Assembly (NCBI GenBank): GCA_031082145.1
Contig: JAVHLP010000005.1
Span: 98,676 to 162,675 of the forward strand
Length of the DNA: 64,000 bases
Direction of reading: 5' to 3'
Source of the DNA: a bacterium
GTDB lineage: Bacteria > Bacillota > Sulfobacillia > UBA995
Shown here: one piece after another, positions 50,131-57,829 of the stretch
Position numbering within the stretch: the stretch's first letter is position 1
How the letters are laid out: the number at the start of each line of letters is the position of its first letter
The notes under the pieces: model-generated
Databases searched by the model: none
What the model was told of the DNA's origin: nothing
The model's input: the letters and a program-made list of their open reading frames with translations, nothing else
Position numbers and translations under genes: made by a program

Positions 50131-50487
50131 TTGCAGGAAGTCACGATCCGGTCCGATCCGTCAGAAGATAGCCCTCGGCCTTGGTTCGAGTTCGAGTTCA
50201 ACGAGAAGAGCCTGGCTGTTACGGTGTCCCGCATTCGAGGGCTCTCCCGAGCACTCGGGCGTAGCGATAGGGCGCTGGAGGACTCCCTGGAGGGAAAAAC
50301 GGTCGCCCTTCAGCTGAACCCCGACCGGGCGACCGAGATTCACGTCCTCGCCGTGACCCTCGACGGCGAGCTCGAGTTCGTGGCGGAGTCGCAGCAGAGG
50401 CCCATCTACTATGCTCACCTGGCCTGGTACGACCCGGTCAAGCGGGAGGCAAAGGTGCTCAAGTTCGTCGAGGAGTCGCAGAGATGA
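50131..50487 (+). CDS. Small phage protein after the fibre gene
   Basis: 118 residues from TTG 50131, with GGGAGG eight bases upstream. WFEFEFNEKSLAVTVSRIRG, ALQLNPDRATEIHVLAVTLD, YYAHLAWYDPVKREAKVLKF. Beta-rich, no family recognised; perhaps a fibre chaperone. Overlaps the peptidase gene (ATGA). Confidence 0.6.
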   Translation: MQEVTIRSDPSEDSPRPWFEFEFNEKSLAVTVSRIRGLSRALGRSDRALEDSLEGKTVALQLNPDRATEIHVLAVTLDGELEFVAESQQRPIYYAHLAWYDPVKREAKVLKFVEESQR

Positions 50488-51263
50488 CCGTGCAAGTGAC
50501 CTCCCAACTCGCCGGGTCGTTCGTGGTCGACGGCACCCCCATACGGTCAACGGGTTCCGCCTGGCCCGGGACGGAAGGCGAGGTCAGGGACATCCTCGGG
50601 GCCCTGGCTCTGCCCGTGCGGTTCTTGGAGCCATTCCGGGTGGTCCTGGTGCAGGGGGTGCTCGACGGGGCCCCGGCCTGCCTTACCTCTGCAGGCACGG
50701 TAGTCATTGGCGCTGCATTCGAGTCACCCCGGACCCGCCTGGAGGACCTGGCCTGGCAGCTCTGTCACGAGCTCGGGCACTTGTTCGATCTGCGCTATCT
50801 CGGCAACTCCGCCTGGGGCCTGGCCTACCGGAGCATCCGGAGACGGCTGGACCCACCAGAGCGTTATGGTGGCCACTGGCCCGAGTGGCCGGCGGAGGAC
50901 TTCCGGCTCCTGTTCGGCCCGCCGGAGGCCCGGGTGGCACCGCATAAGATGCTCGACGCCCAGCGGGGCATCACCCCCGAGGCCGTGGCTGCAGACCTAC
51001 CCGAGATCCGGGGACTCATGCAGGCCGCTGTCCTCGCCCGGGCCCGGCCGCCGGCCAATCGCCGGGTGGTGCTCACCATCGGCTCCAGGCACGCCCGGGT
51101 TTCTGAAGGACCCGGCACCGCCCGGATCCTCGAGATGGACGTGGCTCCGCACATCTCTGCCGGCCGGACCTGGCTGCCTGTGCGGTGGGTAGCCGAAGCC
51201 CTGGGATGTCGCGTCGACTGGTACCCGCCTGAGACGGTTGTGTTGGAGGAGCAGGACCGGTAG
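50484..51263 (+). CDS. Zincin-like peptidase with C-terminal copper-amine-oxidase-N-like domain
   Basis: 259 residues, no signal peptide. HELGH is at 95-99 (WQLCHELGHLFDLRY), with WPAEDFRLLFGPPEA near 137, the same HExxH plus AEDFRLL layout as in the MuF C-terminus. The last 65 residues (VVLTIGSRHARVSE, AGRTWLPVRWVAEALGCRVD, WYPPETVVLEE) match the stalk-like copper amine oxidase N-terminal domain that Bacillota use to attach proteins to the cell surface. Lies between fibre and lysis genes. Possibly virion-associated or released at lysis. Confidence 0.75.
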   Translation: MTVQVTSQLAGSFVVDGTPIRSTGSAWPGTEGEVRDILGALALPVRFLEPFRVVLVQGVLDGAPACLTSAGTVVIGAAFESPRTRLEDLAWQLCHELGHLFDLRYLGNSAWGLAYRSIRRRLDPPERYGGHWPEWPAEDFRLLFGPPEARVAPHKMLDAQRGITPEAVAADLPEIRGLMQAAVLARARPPANRRVVLTIGSRHARVSEGPGTARILEMDVAPHISAGRTWLPVRWVAEALGCRVDWYPPETVVLEEQDR

Positions 51264-51287
51264 CCCGAAGGGGGGGAGGGGTCCGGA

Positions 51288-51557
51288 GTGAGCGAAATTC
51301 AGGTCAACGGCGCGCTCCTGTTGCAGGTGGCCCAGCGAGTAGCCGCCATAGACGAACGCACCGTGGCAATGAAGCAGGACATCGACGAGCTCAAGCGCGA
51401 CCTTGGCGCCGTCACTCCCCTCGCACGCGAGGCCCACGGCGTGGCCCAGCGGGCCGAGAGAGACATCGAGATCCTGCGCGGGCGAGCCTGGAGCGGGATC
51501 TTCGCCCTACTCGGCCTGGCCGCCAAGGTGATATGGGATCTCGTGGAGAGGAGGTAG
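51288..51557 (+). CDS. XhlA-like holin-associated protein
   Basis: 89 residues from GTG 51288. A coiled coil (VAAIDERTVAMKQDIDELKR, REAHGVAQRAERDIEILRGR) then one C-terminal membrane helix (WSGIFALLGLAAKVIWDLVE). Matches haemolysin XhlA-like proteins of the phage lysis cassette. Confidence 0.75.
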   Translation: MSEIQVNGALLLQVAQRVAAIDERTVAMKQDIDELKRDLGAVTPLAREAHGVAQRAERDIEILRGRAWSGIFALLGLAAKVIWDLVERR

Positions 51558-51565
51558 TGCGGGCC

Positions 51566-52105
51566 ATGCTGTACGTCGTCGGCCTTGACCGGGGCCACGG
51601 GGGGCCGGACCCGGGCGCCATCGGACCCACGGGGCTGCGCGAGGCGGATGTCAACGAGGGAGTGGTCCAGCGGGCGGAGCAGTATCTAACCCGCATGCGG
51701 GTCCGCGTCGTCCGTAGCTGTGCCCGTGATCAGAATCCCCTGCAGCGCGAGCGCCGCGAGGTCATGCTGGCCGGTGGAGCGGAGCTCGTCGTGTCGATCC
51801 ACCACAATGGCCACACGAGCCCGGACGCCCACGGCATGGAGGCGATTGTCTACCCGGGCGAGCGGTACGACTCCGGGGCCCTCGCGTATCACCTCCTGCG
51901 CCGGTTGGCCGTTAACTGCAACCGATGCGATCGCGGGATCAAGGTCAAGCAGTTTACCGTCTGCAATGCGCCAATCCCCGCGGTGATGATCGAGCCGGCC
52001 TTCGTCACCAACCCCGAGGAGGAGCGGCTACTGCGGCAGGACTGGTACCTGGAGAAGGCAGCGCTGGCCATCGTCGAGGGGATCTGGAGGTTCATGACCG
52101 CCTAG
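51566..52105 (+). CDS. N-acetylmuramoyl-L-alanine amidase (endolysin)
   Basis: 179 residues. Amidase_3 motifs: VGLDRGHGGPDPGAIG (zinc His), VNEGVVQRAEQYL with the conserved Glu, VSIHHNGH (second zinc His region) and PAVMIEPAFVTNPEEERLL (catalytic Glu). ATG 51566 follows GAGGAGG; GTG 51557 is an alternative. Cell-wall lysis at the end of the lytic cycle. No separate binding domain. Confidence 0.92.
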   Translation: MLYVVGLDRGHGGPDPGAIGPTGLREADVNEGVVQRAEQYLTRMRVRVVRSCARDQNPLQRERREVMLAGGAELVVSIHHNGHTSPDAHGMEAIVYPGERYDSGALAYHLLRRLAVNCNRCDRGIKVKQFTVCNAPIPAVMIEPAFVTNPEEERLLRQDWYLEKAALAIVEGIWRFMTA

Positions 52106-52527
52106 TTCGTCGGCGTTCCCTTGATCCACGTTAGCAATACACATTGGCCATGTCGCCGGGTGGGTGCGCGCATTTTGATCTCGAAAGGAGTGGCGTCGCC
52201 AGGACGCAGGCGATCGGTAACCAGAACATACTCTGACGTGGCGACGACTCTTTCATCAAGCGTCTCCAGCCTCATTTGCAGCGCTACGTATGTGTATTCT
52301 CGTCCGCTTCGGTTCTCCAGTCGTCCGCAGATGTAGATGTGTCCGTCGGCCGTGTCGGCAGTAAGCCCGGTTAACTTGACGTTGCCGAATGTGCCACTGA
52401 ACTCGTGTTCCTCATCGAGGCCGAGGATCTCAACCGATTGACCGGCGCAACCGAGAAGCAGGACAGCCGCCATCAAAGCCAGCAACGCCATTCCTGTCAT
52501 CCTGCGGATCGAGGATCCGGGGTTCAT
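52102..52527 (-). CDS. Antisense moron: lipoprotein
   Basis: 141 residues. The signal peptide MALLALMAAVLLLGC ends in a good lipobox LLGC; the mature domain is beta-rich (GNVKLTGLTADTADGHIYIC, GRLENRSGREYTYVALQMRL, DRLRPGDATPFEIKMRA), the FxLYD-type fold. On the minus strand between amidase and holin with its own extended -10 promoter, so expressed in the lysogen. Surface lipoproteins of prophages can mask receptors or block DNA entry; not proven here. Confidence 0.75.
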   Translation of the reverse strand: MNPGSSIRRMTGMALLALMAAVLLLGCAGQSVEILGLDEEHEFSGTFGNVKLTGLTADTADGHIYICGRLENRSGREYTYVALQMRLETLDERVVATSEYVLVTDRLRPGDATPFEIKMRAPTRRHGQCVLLTWIKGTPTN

Positions 52528-52557
52528 TGTTCGTCACTCCCTGACATGCTTATGCCC

Positions 52558-52566
52558 ATTATAGCA
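52558..52566 (-). promoter_or_regulatory. Extended -10 promoter for lipoprotein moron
   Basis: On the minus strand TGCTATAAT with no good -35. It lies 31 bases before the lipoprotein ATG, which has GGGAGTGA as ribosome site. Confidence 0.55.
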
Positions 52567-52605
52567 CAGGGGTGTTAGAGATTGGGAGAAAGGAGGTAAC
52601 CCCTC

Positions 52606-52911
52606 ATGCTGGAGCTGAGTCTGAGTACCGAAGTTCTCTTCACGCTGCTGGCCGTCCTCGTCCTGATCCTCGTCAATGCCGCCCTGGCCATCCTCCGGGC
52701 GGTCATCGACGGGGAGTTCTCGGTCAGCCACGTGGCCGATTTCCTGCGCCGGCACATCTTGCCCGACGGTGGGACGCTGCTCATCCTGGCCCTGGCGGCC
52801 ACGGTCCATCCCGAGCTCAAGGCTGTGTTCTTCGTCGCGGCAGCCGCGGCCACGGCAAAGTACATCGGCAAGGTTGTCGAGCGATTACGCGCGGAAGGGT
52901 TGTATGGTTAG
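52606..52911 (+). CDS. Phage holin
   Basis: 101 residues. Two hydrophobic segments (VLFTLLAVLVLILVNAALAI and AVFFVAAAAATAKYIGKV) and a charged C-terminus; GAAAGGAGGT upstream of the ATG. Permeabilises the membrane for the amidase. The reversed order (amidase, inserted moron, holin) is due to the antisense insertion. Confidence 0.75.
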   Translation: MLELSLSTEVLFTLLAVLVLILVNAALAILRAVIDGEFSVSHVADFLRRHILPDGGTLLILALAATVHPELKAVFFVAAAAATAKYIGKVVERLRAEGLYG

Positions 52912-52940
52912 GTAGGGGCGGAAGAGAAGAATGGTATGCC

Positions 52941-52976
52941 GAAGGGGAGCGGTCCCGCGAGGGGCTGCTCCCCTTC
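52941..52976. terminator. Bidirectional terminator at end of late operon
   Basis: Perfect 10-bp stem GAAGGGGAGC / GCTCCCCTTC with a 16-base loop, between the rightward holin gene and the leftward right-end cassette, with pyrimidine-rich flanks. Confidence 0.65.
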
Positions 52977-52997
52977 TTGGTGTCTATGCCGAGGGAT

Positions 52998-53897
52998 TCA
53001 TCCCGACACATCAATCCTCAGCGGTCTCGGTGCCACCCACCTCCGCGCCTCGTACCCATCGACGTAGATCCACTTGACCTCGGCCCTGGCCGGGCCGTAC
53101 CGCTGCCGCTTGACGTGGCCACGCACCGGCACGGTCTGAGGCAGCCGCCCGGAGAGGTCTGCCGCAGCCCCAGCCTCCTCGCCAGCCCGCTGCCGAGAGG
53201 GTGTGATCCGGCCAAGGTGGATGCGCCGGACCAGCCATCCCTCAGCGGAGTCGCCAGCCGGCTGCCGCGGGGCCCGGGCTCCACGGCGCCTGGGCGCCAG
53301 CTGCTCCTCGTCCGCCAGGAGCGGGCTGCCCTCCGCCACAAGGAGGAGGCCAAGCACGACCGCGAACCGTGCCGCATCCCGGGCCCAGGCGTGGTGGGCG
53401 TCTACGTCCGCGATCAGAGGCGAGTCGTCCCGCTGAATGCCGGCCTCCAGGTCCTCCTCCCGCCAGTGGGGCACCCAGCGGGCCACGTAGACCCCGTCGG
53501 GGTGGTCGAGGCCCACGAGGTAGATGACCCCATCCAGCTCGTACCCACCCAGGCTCGCGGTCTGCCCGAACAACGGCTCTTCCGGCCGGCGGGCCTCGAG
53601 GAGCCAGGGCCCCCGCAGGAGGTGCGGCGGCTCCCCGGGGAGGGAGTGCAGGTCTGTCTCGGCCACCACTCGGGTCGCGCCGGCGGAGAGGCGATGCACC
53701 ACGAGCCGGGGCATGCTGAGAGCCAAGGCGGCGCAGTTGACGATCGCCGGCATGCCGAACACCATCTCCGGGCCGTGGGTGACGGTCGCCAGGAGCCCTG
53801 CCGCCTGGCGGAGCTCGCAGGCCGGCGGCACGGGCGCACCACCGGCCACGCGGCGCAGCTGCTCTACGGTCTCGGAGAGGGAAACCCAGCGAGTCAT
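52998..53897 (-). CDS. Right-end cassette protein C, conserved phage type
   Basis: 299 residues, no membrane segment. The C-terminal part RRIHLGRITPSRQR ... VPVRGHVKRQRYGPARAEVK then WIYVDGYEARRWV is a pattern seen in phage proteins of many Gram-positive hosts. The N-terminal 200 residues look like an independent alpha/beta domain (PLFGQTASLGGYELDGVIYL, VGLDHPDGVYVARWVPHW). Third gene of the leftward cassette, overlapping the second by four bases. Function unknown. Confidence 0.65.
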   Translation of the reverse strand: MTRWVSLSETVEQLRRVAGGAPVPPACELRQAAGLLATVTHGPEMVFGMPAIVNCAALALSMPRLVVHRLSAGATRVVAETDLHSLPGEPPHLLRGPWLLEARRPEEPLFGQTASLGGYELDGVIYLVGLDHPDGVYVARWVPHWREEDLEAGIQRDDSPLIADVDAHHAWARDAARFAVVLGLLLVAEGSPLLADEEQLAPRRRGARAPRQPAGDSAEGWLVRRIHLGRITPSRQRAGEEAGAAADLSGRLPQTVPVRGHVKRQRYGPARAEVKWIYVDGYEARRWVAPRPLRIDVSG

Positions 53898-54700
53898 GCC
53901 GGATCCCCCTTCTCTGTCGGCCGCACCGCTGTCTGGTCTAGGTAGTCATCCAGCGCCTCCTGCGGGATGCGCCACTGCACGCCGATCTTGTGTGCCCGCA
54001 GGTGTCCGCGCTTGATCTCCCGTAGCACCGTCTGCCGATCCACAGACAGGCGGCTGGCCACGGTGGCCACGTCGAGCATGGGGGGCGGCTCGGGCCGCTC
54101 CATGTCGGCCTTGTACCCGAGCTCATCCCTGAGTGCGCGCAGGTACTCCGCCACACTGCCCTCCAGGATGACACCCTCGCGCCGGGCCTCCTCCTCAATC
54201 TCGCGGTCCCACTGGGTGATCTCCTCGTCGGTGGAGGTAGCAGTCACGGGGGGAGGGCTGCCGCGCAGCCACTCTCCGGCGTCATAGACGGCCACCCGGT
54301 CGGTCGGGTCGTCGATGTAGCTGTCTACCCACTCAATGGCGTCCTGGAGGGCCTGCTGGGCGTCCTCGCTGAGTCGCCCGACCCTGTTGTTGCCGTCCCA
54401 CTCGATGGAGTGGCCGGCGCAGATCCGGCCGATGAGGGTCTGTAGCTCGGGGTCCTCCAGCATGTCGGCGACCACCCGGCCGCGCAGATACGGGTCCACC
54501 GGGATCCGGCGGTACAGACCGTGCCATACGGCCATCGGCACCGCCCCGCCGATCTCACCGTCGTGGGTGGCGGTGACGGTCCAAGTCGACGGGTCGATCT
54601 CGATGTAGGCCGGCTGGGGTTTGGTCTGGCCGGGATACCGGCGGTAAAGCGGGGCCAACTCGTCGCGCATCACGGCTGCATTGGTGGTGAACTCGGCCAT
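53894..54700 (-). CDS. Right-end cassette protein B with excisionase-type HTH
   Basis: 268 residues from ATG 54700 (GAGGAGGTG upstream). The N-terminal acidic domain (YIEIDPSTWTVTATHDGEIG, GAVPMAVWHGLYRRIPVDPY) is unknown; the C-terminal HTH_17 reads MLDVATVASRLSVDRQTVLR, then EIKRGHLRAHKIGVQWRIPQ and EALDDYL. DNA-binding regulator, perhaps of the cassette or of excision. Second gene of the leftward operon. Confidence 0.7.
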   Translation of the reverse strand: MAEFTTNAAVMRDELAPLYRRYPGQTKPQPAYIEIDPSTWTVTATHDGEIGGAVPMAVWHGLYRRIPVDPYLRGRVVADMLEDPELQTLIGRICAGHSIEWDGNNRVGRLSEDAQQALQDAIEWVDSYIDDPTDRVAVYDAGEWLRGSPPPVTATSTDEEITQWDREIEEEARREGVILEGSVAEYLRALRDELGYKADMERPEPPPMLDVATVASRLSVDRQTVLREIKRGHLRAHKIGVQWRIPQEALDDYLDQTAVRPTEKGDPA

Positions 54701-54713
54701 TCGGGACACCTCC

Positions 54714-55133
54714 TCATCTCTCGAACGGGTTGTTGCCCGGCACTTCCGGGCCGATAGTCAGGGGCGCAGGCACCGTGCGGCCGAACTCGGTCCCGGGGCG
54801 GTCGTGATCGTAGTCGTAGAGAGTGATACCTGCCAGAGCCGCGATGAACTCGCGCCAGTTTGCACGGGTCAGGATGTCCTCGAACGCTACGATCAGGGTC
54901 GTCCAGGGATCGCGCTCCAGTCGGGCCTCCATCCGAGCACCCAACCCCTCGGCGAACCGGATTTCCTTGGCGAGGGCGACGAGGTCGCTGCGGTCAACGA
55001 CAGCCACCCATGCCTTATCCAGCCCGTCGAACTTGAACCCCCGTGCCCTCAGGGCGTCCTTGATGTCGTAGCCGTTGCGCACCAGCACCCGTACCCTGTT
55101 GCCCCCGGCTGCCCTCACCGCTATGGTTGCCAC
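54714..55133 (-). CDS. Right-end cassette protein A, hypothetical
   Basis: 139 residues. IKDALRARGFKFDGLDKAWV resembles small phage and plasmid domains that recognise nucleic acid, but no family is certain. The C-terminus is disordered. First gene after a near-consensus promoter; expressed in the lysogen by inference. Confidence 0.65.
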   Translation of the reverse strand: MATIAVRAAGGNRVRVLVRNGYDIKDALRARGFKFDGLDKAWVAVVDRSDLVALAKEIRFAEGLGARMEARLERDPWTTLIVAFEDILTRANWREFIAALAGITLYDYDHDRPGTEFGRTVPAPLTIGPEVPGNNPFER

Positions 55134-55162
55134 CCTCTCCGCCTCCCCTCTCTTCTGTCTTC

Positions 55163-55192
55163 ATTATATCAGTACGCATCACCGTATGTCAA
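55163..55192 (-). promoter_or_regulatory. Near-consensus promoter of the right-end cassette
   Basis: On the minus strand TTGACA (55192-55187) and TATAAT (55168-55163) with an 18-bp spacer, 30 bases before the start of the cassette. The strongest vegetative promoter seen in the window. Confidence 0.85.
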
Positions 55193-55322
55193 TAGGGCCA
55201 ACACAGATAATCCGTGACATGGGGAAGATCTGCGAGCCCGCTAGCTGCGGGTGAGCTGAGCGCGAAAAGAATTTCGCGGTCCGGGGTGAGCGACCGGTAG
55301 CGTGGGCGAATCGGACGGAAAC

Positions 55323-55342
55323 CGGTGCCCAAATCGGTGCCC
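55323..55342. repeat. Candidate integrase arm-type sites, right end
   Basis: CGGTGCCCAAATCGGTGCCC, the same tandem pair as at 5637-5655 with one extra base, 106 bp inside the right attachment core. Confidence 0.55.
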
Positions 55343-55447
55343 AAACTGTCACCACGGGGTGGCATCTGTATGCATGAGGCCGCACGGTAGCCCAGCTAAA
55401 CGGCGGGTGCTGCCGGGGAGGTGCCGCTCAAGAAGCCCGGGGCGTCC

Positions 55448-55495
55448 GACTCACATTCAGGAGGTCACTGGTTCAAATCCAGTACCGCCCACCAT
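55448..55495. repeat. attR core (48-bp direct repeat, copy 2)
   Basis: 48 bases identical to 5521-5568, the tRNA-Val 3' half including CCA. The 5' part of the tRNA is absent here, so this is the displaced copy marking the right prophage junction. Confidence 0.95.
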
Positions 55496-55651
55496 AGAAA
55501 AGCGCAGGCCCGCGGGGTATCGCGGGTCTATGCACATTCCCGGACTGGGCAGGGAGACGCGCTGTTCCAAACGTCTTCCAAACAGCGTAACGGGTCACAT
55601 CAGTCCGCTGCTGACAGAATCGGATTGTCCGTCTTGGGGAGGGGCAGTGGT

Positions 55652-56572
55652 ATGGATCATCACCTTCTCAGGCGACTGGCCTTCATCAAGTACCTACATA
55701 GCATGGGCGTATCGCAGTCCCGTGCCCCAGCACCGCTAAGGTGCGCCTCCGTTCTAACCTTTCACGATGCTGTGGAACTCTTTCTGCAGCTAGCGTCCGA
55801 GTATCACAATGTAGGTGCCTCCCATCCGAACTTCATGGAGTATTGGGTGATACTCAACGAGAAGCTCCCGTCCGAATTGGCCGGCAAGGAAACCATGAGA
55901 AGGCTGAACAAGGTCAGGGTTCTCCTCAAGCACCACGGTACACTCCCGTCGGACCTAGATATTGAGGCCTTTCGGGCCAGCACAGCGAGCTTCTTCCTGG
56001 ACAACACTCCCCTTGTCTTTGAGCTCGATTACGAGAGCGTGTCCATGATCGAGTACGTCAACCCGGACACATCTCGAACCCTGTTGAGGGAGGCTCAAGA
56101 CGCGACAGCGGCCGATGACATCCCCGCTGCGCTCGGGAAGATCGGCCTGGCGTACGCGCAGGTGTTTGATCACTACGCTGGCCGCACGGCAGATCGATTC
56201 TCCCGGGCACCGTCCTTTTTCAGTAATAGGCCACGAGCGTTTGCGGACGAGTTTTCCTGGGTCTCTGATCCCGTTGATCCTCTCCGCCCGTTGGCGCGCT
56301 TCGTGAACGCGACTGCCAAGTCCATCGATGAAATGCGGGAGACCCTGAAGGTGGTGGTTGTGGGTGTGGATTACGGAAGATACCTGCGCTTCAAGAACCT
56401 CGTTCCTTATGCGGTGCGGCTGACTGACGGGCGATGGCACGTCTATCCTCGGCGATATGACCCCTCGGCCGCACCTTCCGAAGCCGATGCAGCATTCGCT
56501 GTTGATTTCGTTGTTGAGTGTGCCCTGGCTCTAGCACAATTCGAAGGCTCGTTCTGCCGTGACGCTTCATAA
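55652..56572 (+). CDS. Hypothetical protein beside the prophage junction
   Basis: 306 residues from ATG 55652 (GGGGAGGGG upstream; the frame is open further back through the att repeat, but that part is not coding-like). Helical N-terminal domain (FHDAVELFLQLASEYHNVGA, MRRLNKVRVLLKHHGTLPSD, FRASTASFFLDNTPLVFELD), middle GKIGLAYAQVFDHYAGRT, then a mixed domain KVVVVGVDYGRYLRFKNLVP. Not recognised. Lower GC than the chromosome and neighbour to an integrase suggests mobile cargo. Confidence 0.7.
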   Translation: MDHHLLRRLAFIKYLHSMGVSQSRAPAPLRCASVLTFHDAVELFLQLASEYHNVGASHPNFMEYWVILNEKLPSELAGKETMRRLNKVRVLLKHHGTLPSDLDIEAFRASTASFFLDNTPLVFELDYESVSMIEYVNPDTSRTLLREAQDATAADDIPAALGKIGLAYAQVFDHYAGRTADRFSRAPSFFSNRPRAFADEFSWVSDPVDPLRPLARFVNATAKSIDEMRETLKVVVVGVDYGRYLRFKNLVPYAVRLTDGRWHVYPRRYDPSAAPSEADAAFAVDFVVECALALAQFEGSFCRDAS

Positions 56573-56647
56573 GTTCATACGACCCTAGCGGACTGAGGGC
56601 TTGCGGAGTACGCCAGGGAAAGGATGCTGGGGGAGGGAGCCGTTGCC

Positions 56648-57829
56648 CTACCCCTGTTGCTTCTTCGTGGCCTCGTCACCGCCAAACACCAGAGCGTCAA
56701 ATCGGTCTGCAGCCTCCTGCTCAAGCGAGGGCGTAACATGGGCGTAGGTGTCCATCGTAAACCCTGTACTGAAATGCCCCAGGCGGTCGGAGATCACCTT
56801 GGCCGGTGTGCCAGCCTGCAGGAGCGCTGTGGCATGCGAATGGCGAAGGTCATGGAACCGTAAAGTGGGCGGTAACGCTGCCGCCTTCAGCAAGCGTGGG
56901 AAGTAACGCTTGCTCAGCAGGTCAGGCCGCAGAGGCTTGCCGTCTCTTTGAGTGAAGACGTTGCCGCTGTCCACGTACCCCTCGCCGTGGACCAAACGCT
57001 CCTTCTTCTGTTCGATGCGCCACTGCCTTAGGGCCTCAACCGAGGAATCCGGTAGCTTCACGCGCCGCCGGCTGCGCGCCGTCTTGGGTTCCTGGGGAGT
57101 GGGCCGTCCGGCTACCATCACAAGAGTGCGGCGCACCATCACCGTCCCCAAGTCGAGGTCAACGTCTTCCCAGCGAAGCCCGCAAATCTCACCCCGCCGC
57201 ATTCCGGTGCTCACTGCCAACATCCACAACGGGTACAGCCGATCCTGATGAGCTGCCTCCAGAAGGGCGCGGATGCCTTCAGCCCCGAGGGCCTGCATTT
57301 CCTTCCTCGGCACCTTCGGAGGGTCTGCCTGTGCTGCGGGGTTATAGGCTGCAATGCGCCATTTGACCGCCAGAGCTAAAGTCCGGTGAAGTACGGCGTG
57401 GCAGTACCGGGTGACACGAGGGCTGACGCCCTTCTCCAGGAGCCCAGCATAGAACACGTTGATCTGGCCGGGGGTCAGCTTCTGGACTGGCACGTGGCCG
57501 AGAACGGGGAGGATGTGGAGCTTGATCGTGCGTTCATAGCTGTCCAGGGTAGTCGGGCGAAGGTTGCGACGGGCGAAACCCTCAAGGTAGTGGGTCAGCA
57601 GTAGCTCCTCAAGCCTCATGCGGCTGGGGGCGGTGATGCCCCCGGTCTCCAACTGGTTTAGCCAGTCCCTCAACAGCCGTTCAGCCTCCCGCTTGGTCTT
57701 GGCCGTCTTGGACCGGAGCCTTGGCGCTCCGGTGGTTGGGTTGCGCCCCACGTAAACGATAACCTCGTAGGAGTGGCGCTCCTCGCCCTTCTTGGTGGTC
57801 CACTCCTTCTTGCGGATGTGCCCCCTCAT
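56648..57829 (-). CDS. Second tyrosine integrase
   Basis: 393 residues from ATG 57829 (GGAGGGAGG upstream; the frame continues upstream but is not coding-like). Arm-binding N-terminus, core-binding domain (about 70-175), catalytic residues R211 (STGMRRGEICGL), H326 and R329 (FHDLRHSHAT), H352, Y362 (MDTYAHV). Same general type as the prophage integrase but clearly different in sequence. It reads toward the tRNA-Val repeat at 55448-55495, so it may belong to another element using the same site. Confidence 0.93.
   Translation of the reverse strand: MRGHIRKKEWTTKKGEERHSYEVIVYVGRNPTTGAPRLRSKTAKTKREAERLLRDWLNQLETGGITAPSRMRLEELLLTHYLEGFARRNLRPTTLDSYERTIKLHILPVLGHVPVQKLTPGQINVFYAGLLEKGVSPRVTRYCHAVLHRTLALAVKWRIAAYNPAAQADPPKVPRKEMQALGAEGIRALLEAAHQDRLYPLWMLAVSTGMRRGEICGLRWEDVDLDLGTVMVRRTLVMVAGRPTPQEPKTARSRRRVKLPDSSVEALRQWRIEQKKERLVHGEGYVDSGNVFTQRDGKPLRPDLLSKRYFPRLLKAAALPPTLRFHDLRHSHATALLQAGTPAKVISDRLGHFSTGFTMDTYAHVTPSLEQEAADRFDALVFGGDEATKKQQG

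Larger units (their letters stand above)
5521..55495. mobile_element. Complete temperate siphovirus prophage, about 50 kb, in tRNA-Val
   Basis: The element is bounded by 48-bp perfect repeats of the tRNA-Val 3' half. It contains, in order, integrase, cargo, immunity region, recombination and replication genes, late activator, terminase, head, tail, lysis genes and a right-end leftward cassette. All structural classes needed for a virion are present and no key late gene looks broken. The portal is SPP1-like, the capsid resembles the phage capsid E family, and the long tape measure with chaperone frameshift predicts a long non-contractile tail. Induction ability is an inference. Confidence 0.95.

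Noticed and set aside
52572-53945. A 457-codon plus-strand frame through the right-end cassette
   Set aside because: Low-complexity Pro/Gly/Arg product that overlaps the holin and the strong terminator hairpin. The minus-strand genes have better codon use, overlaps and a promoter.
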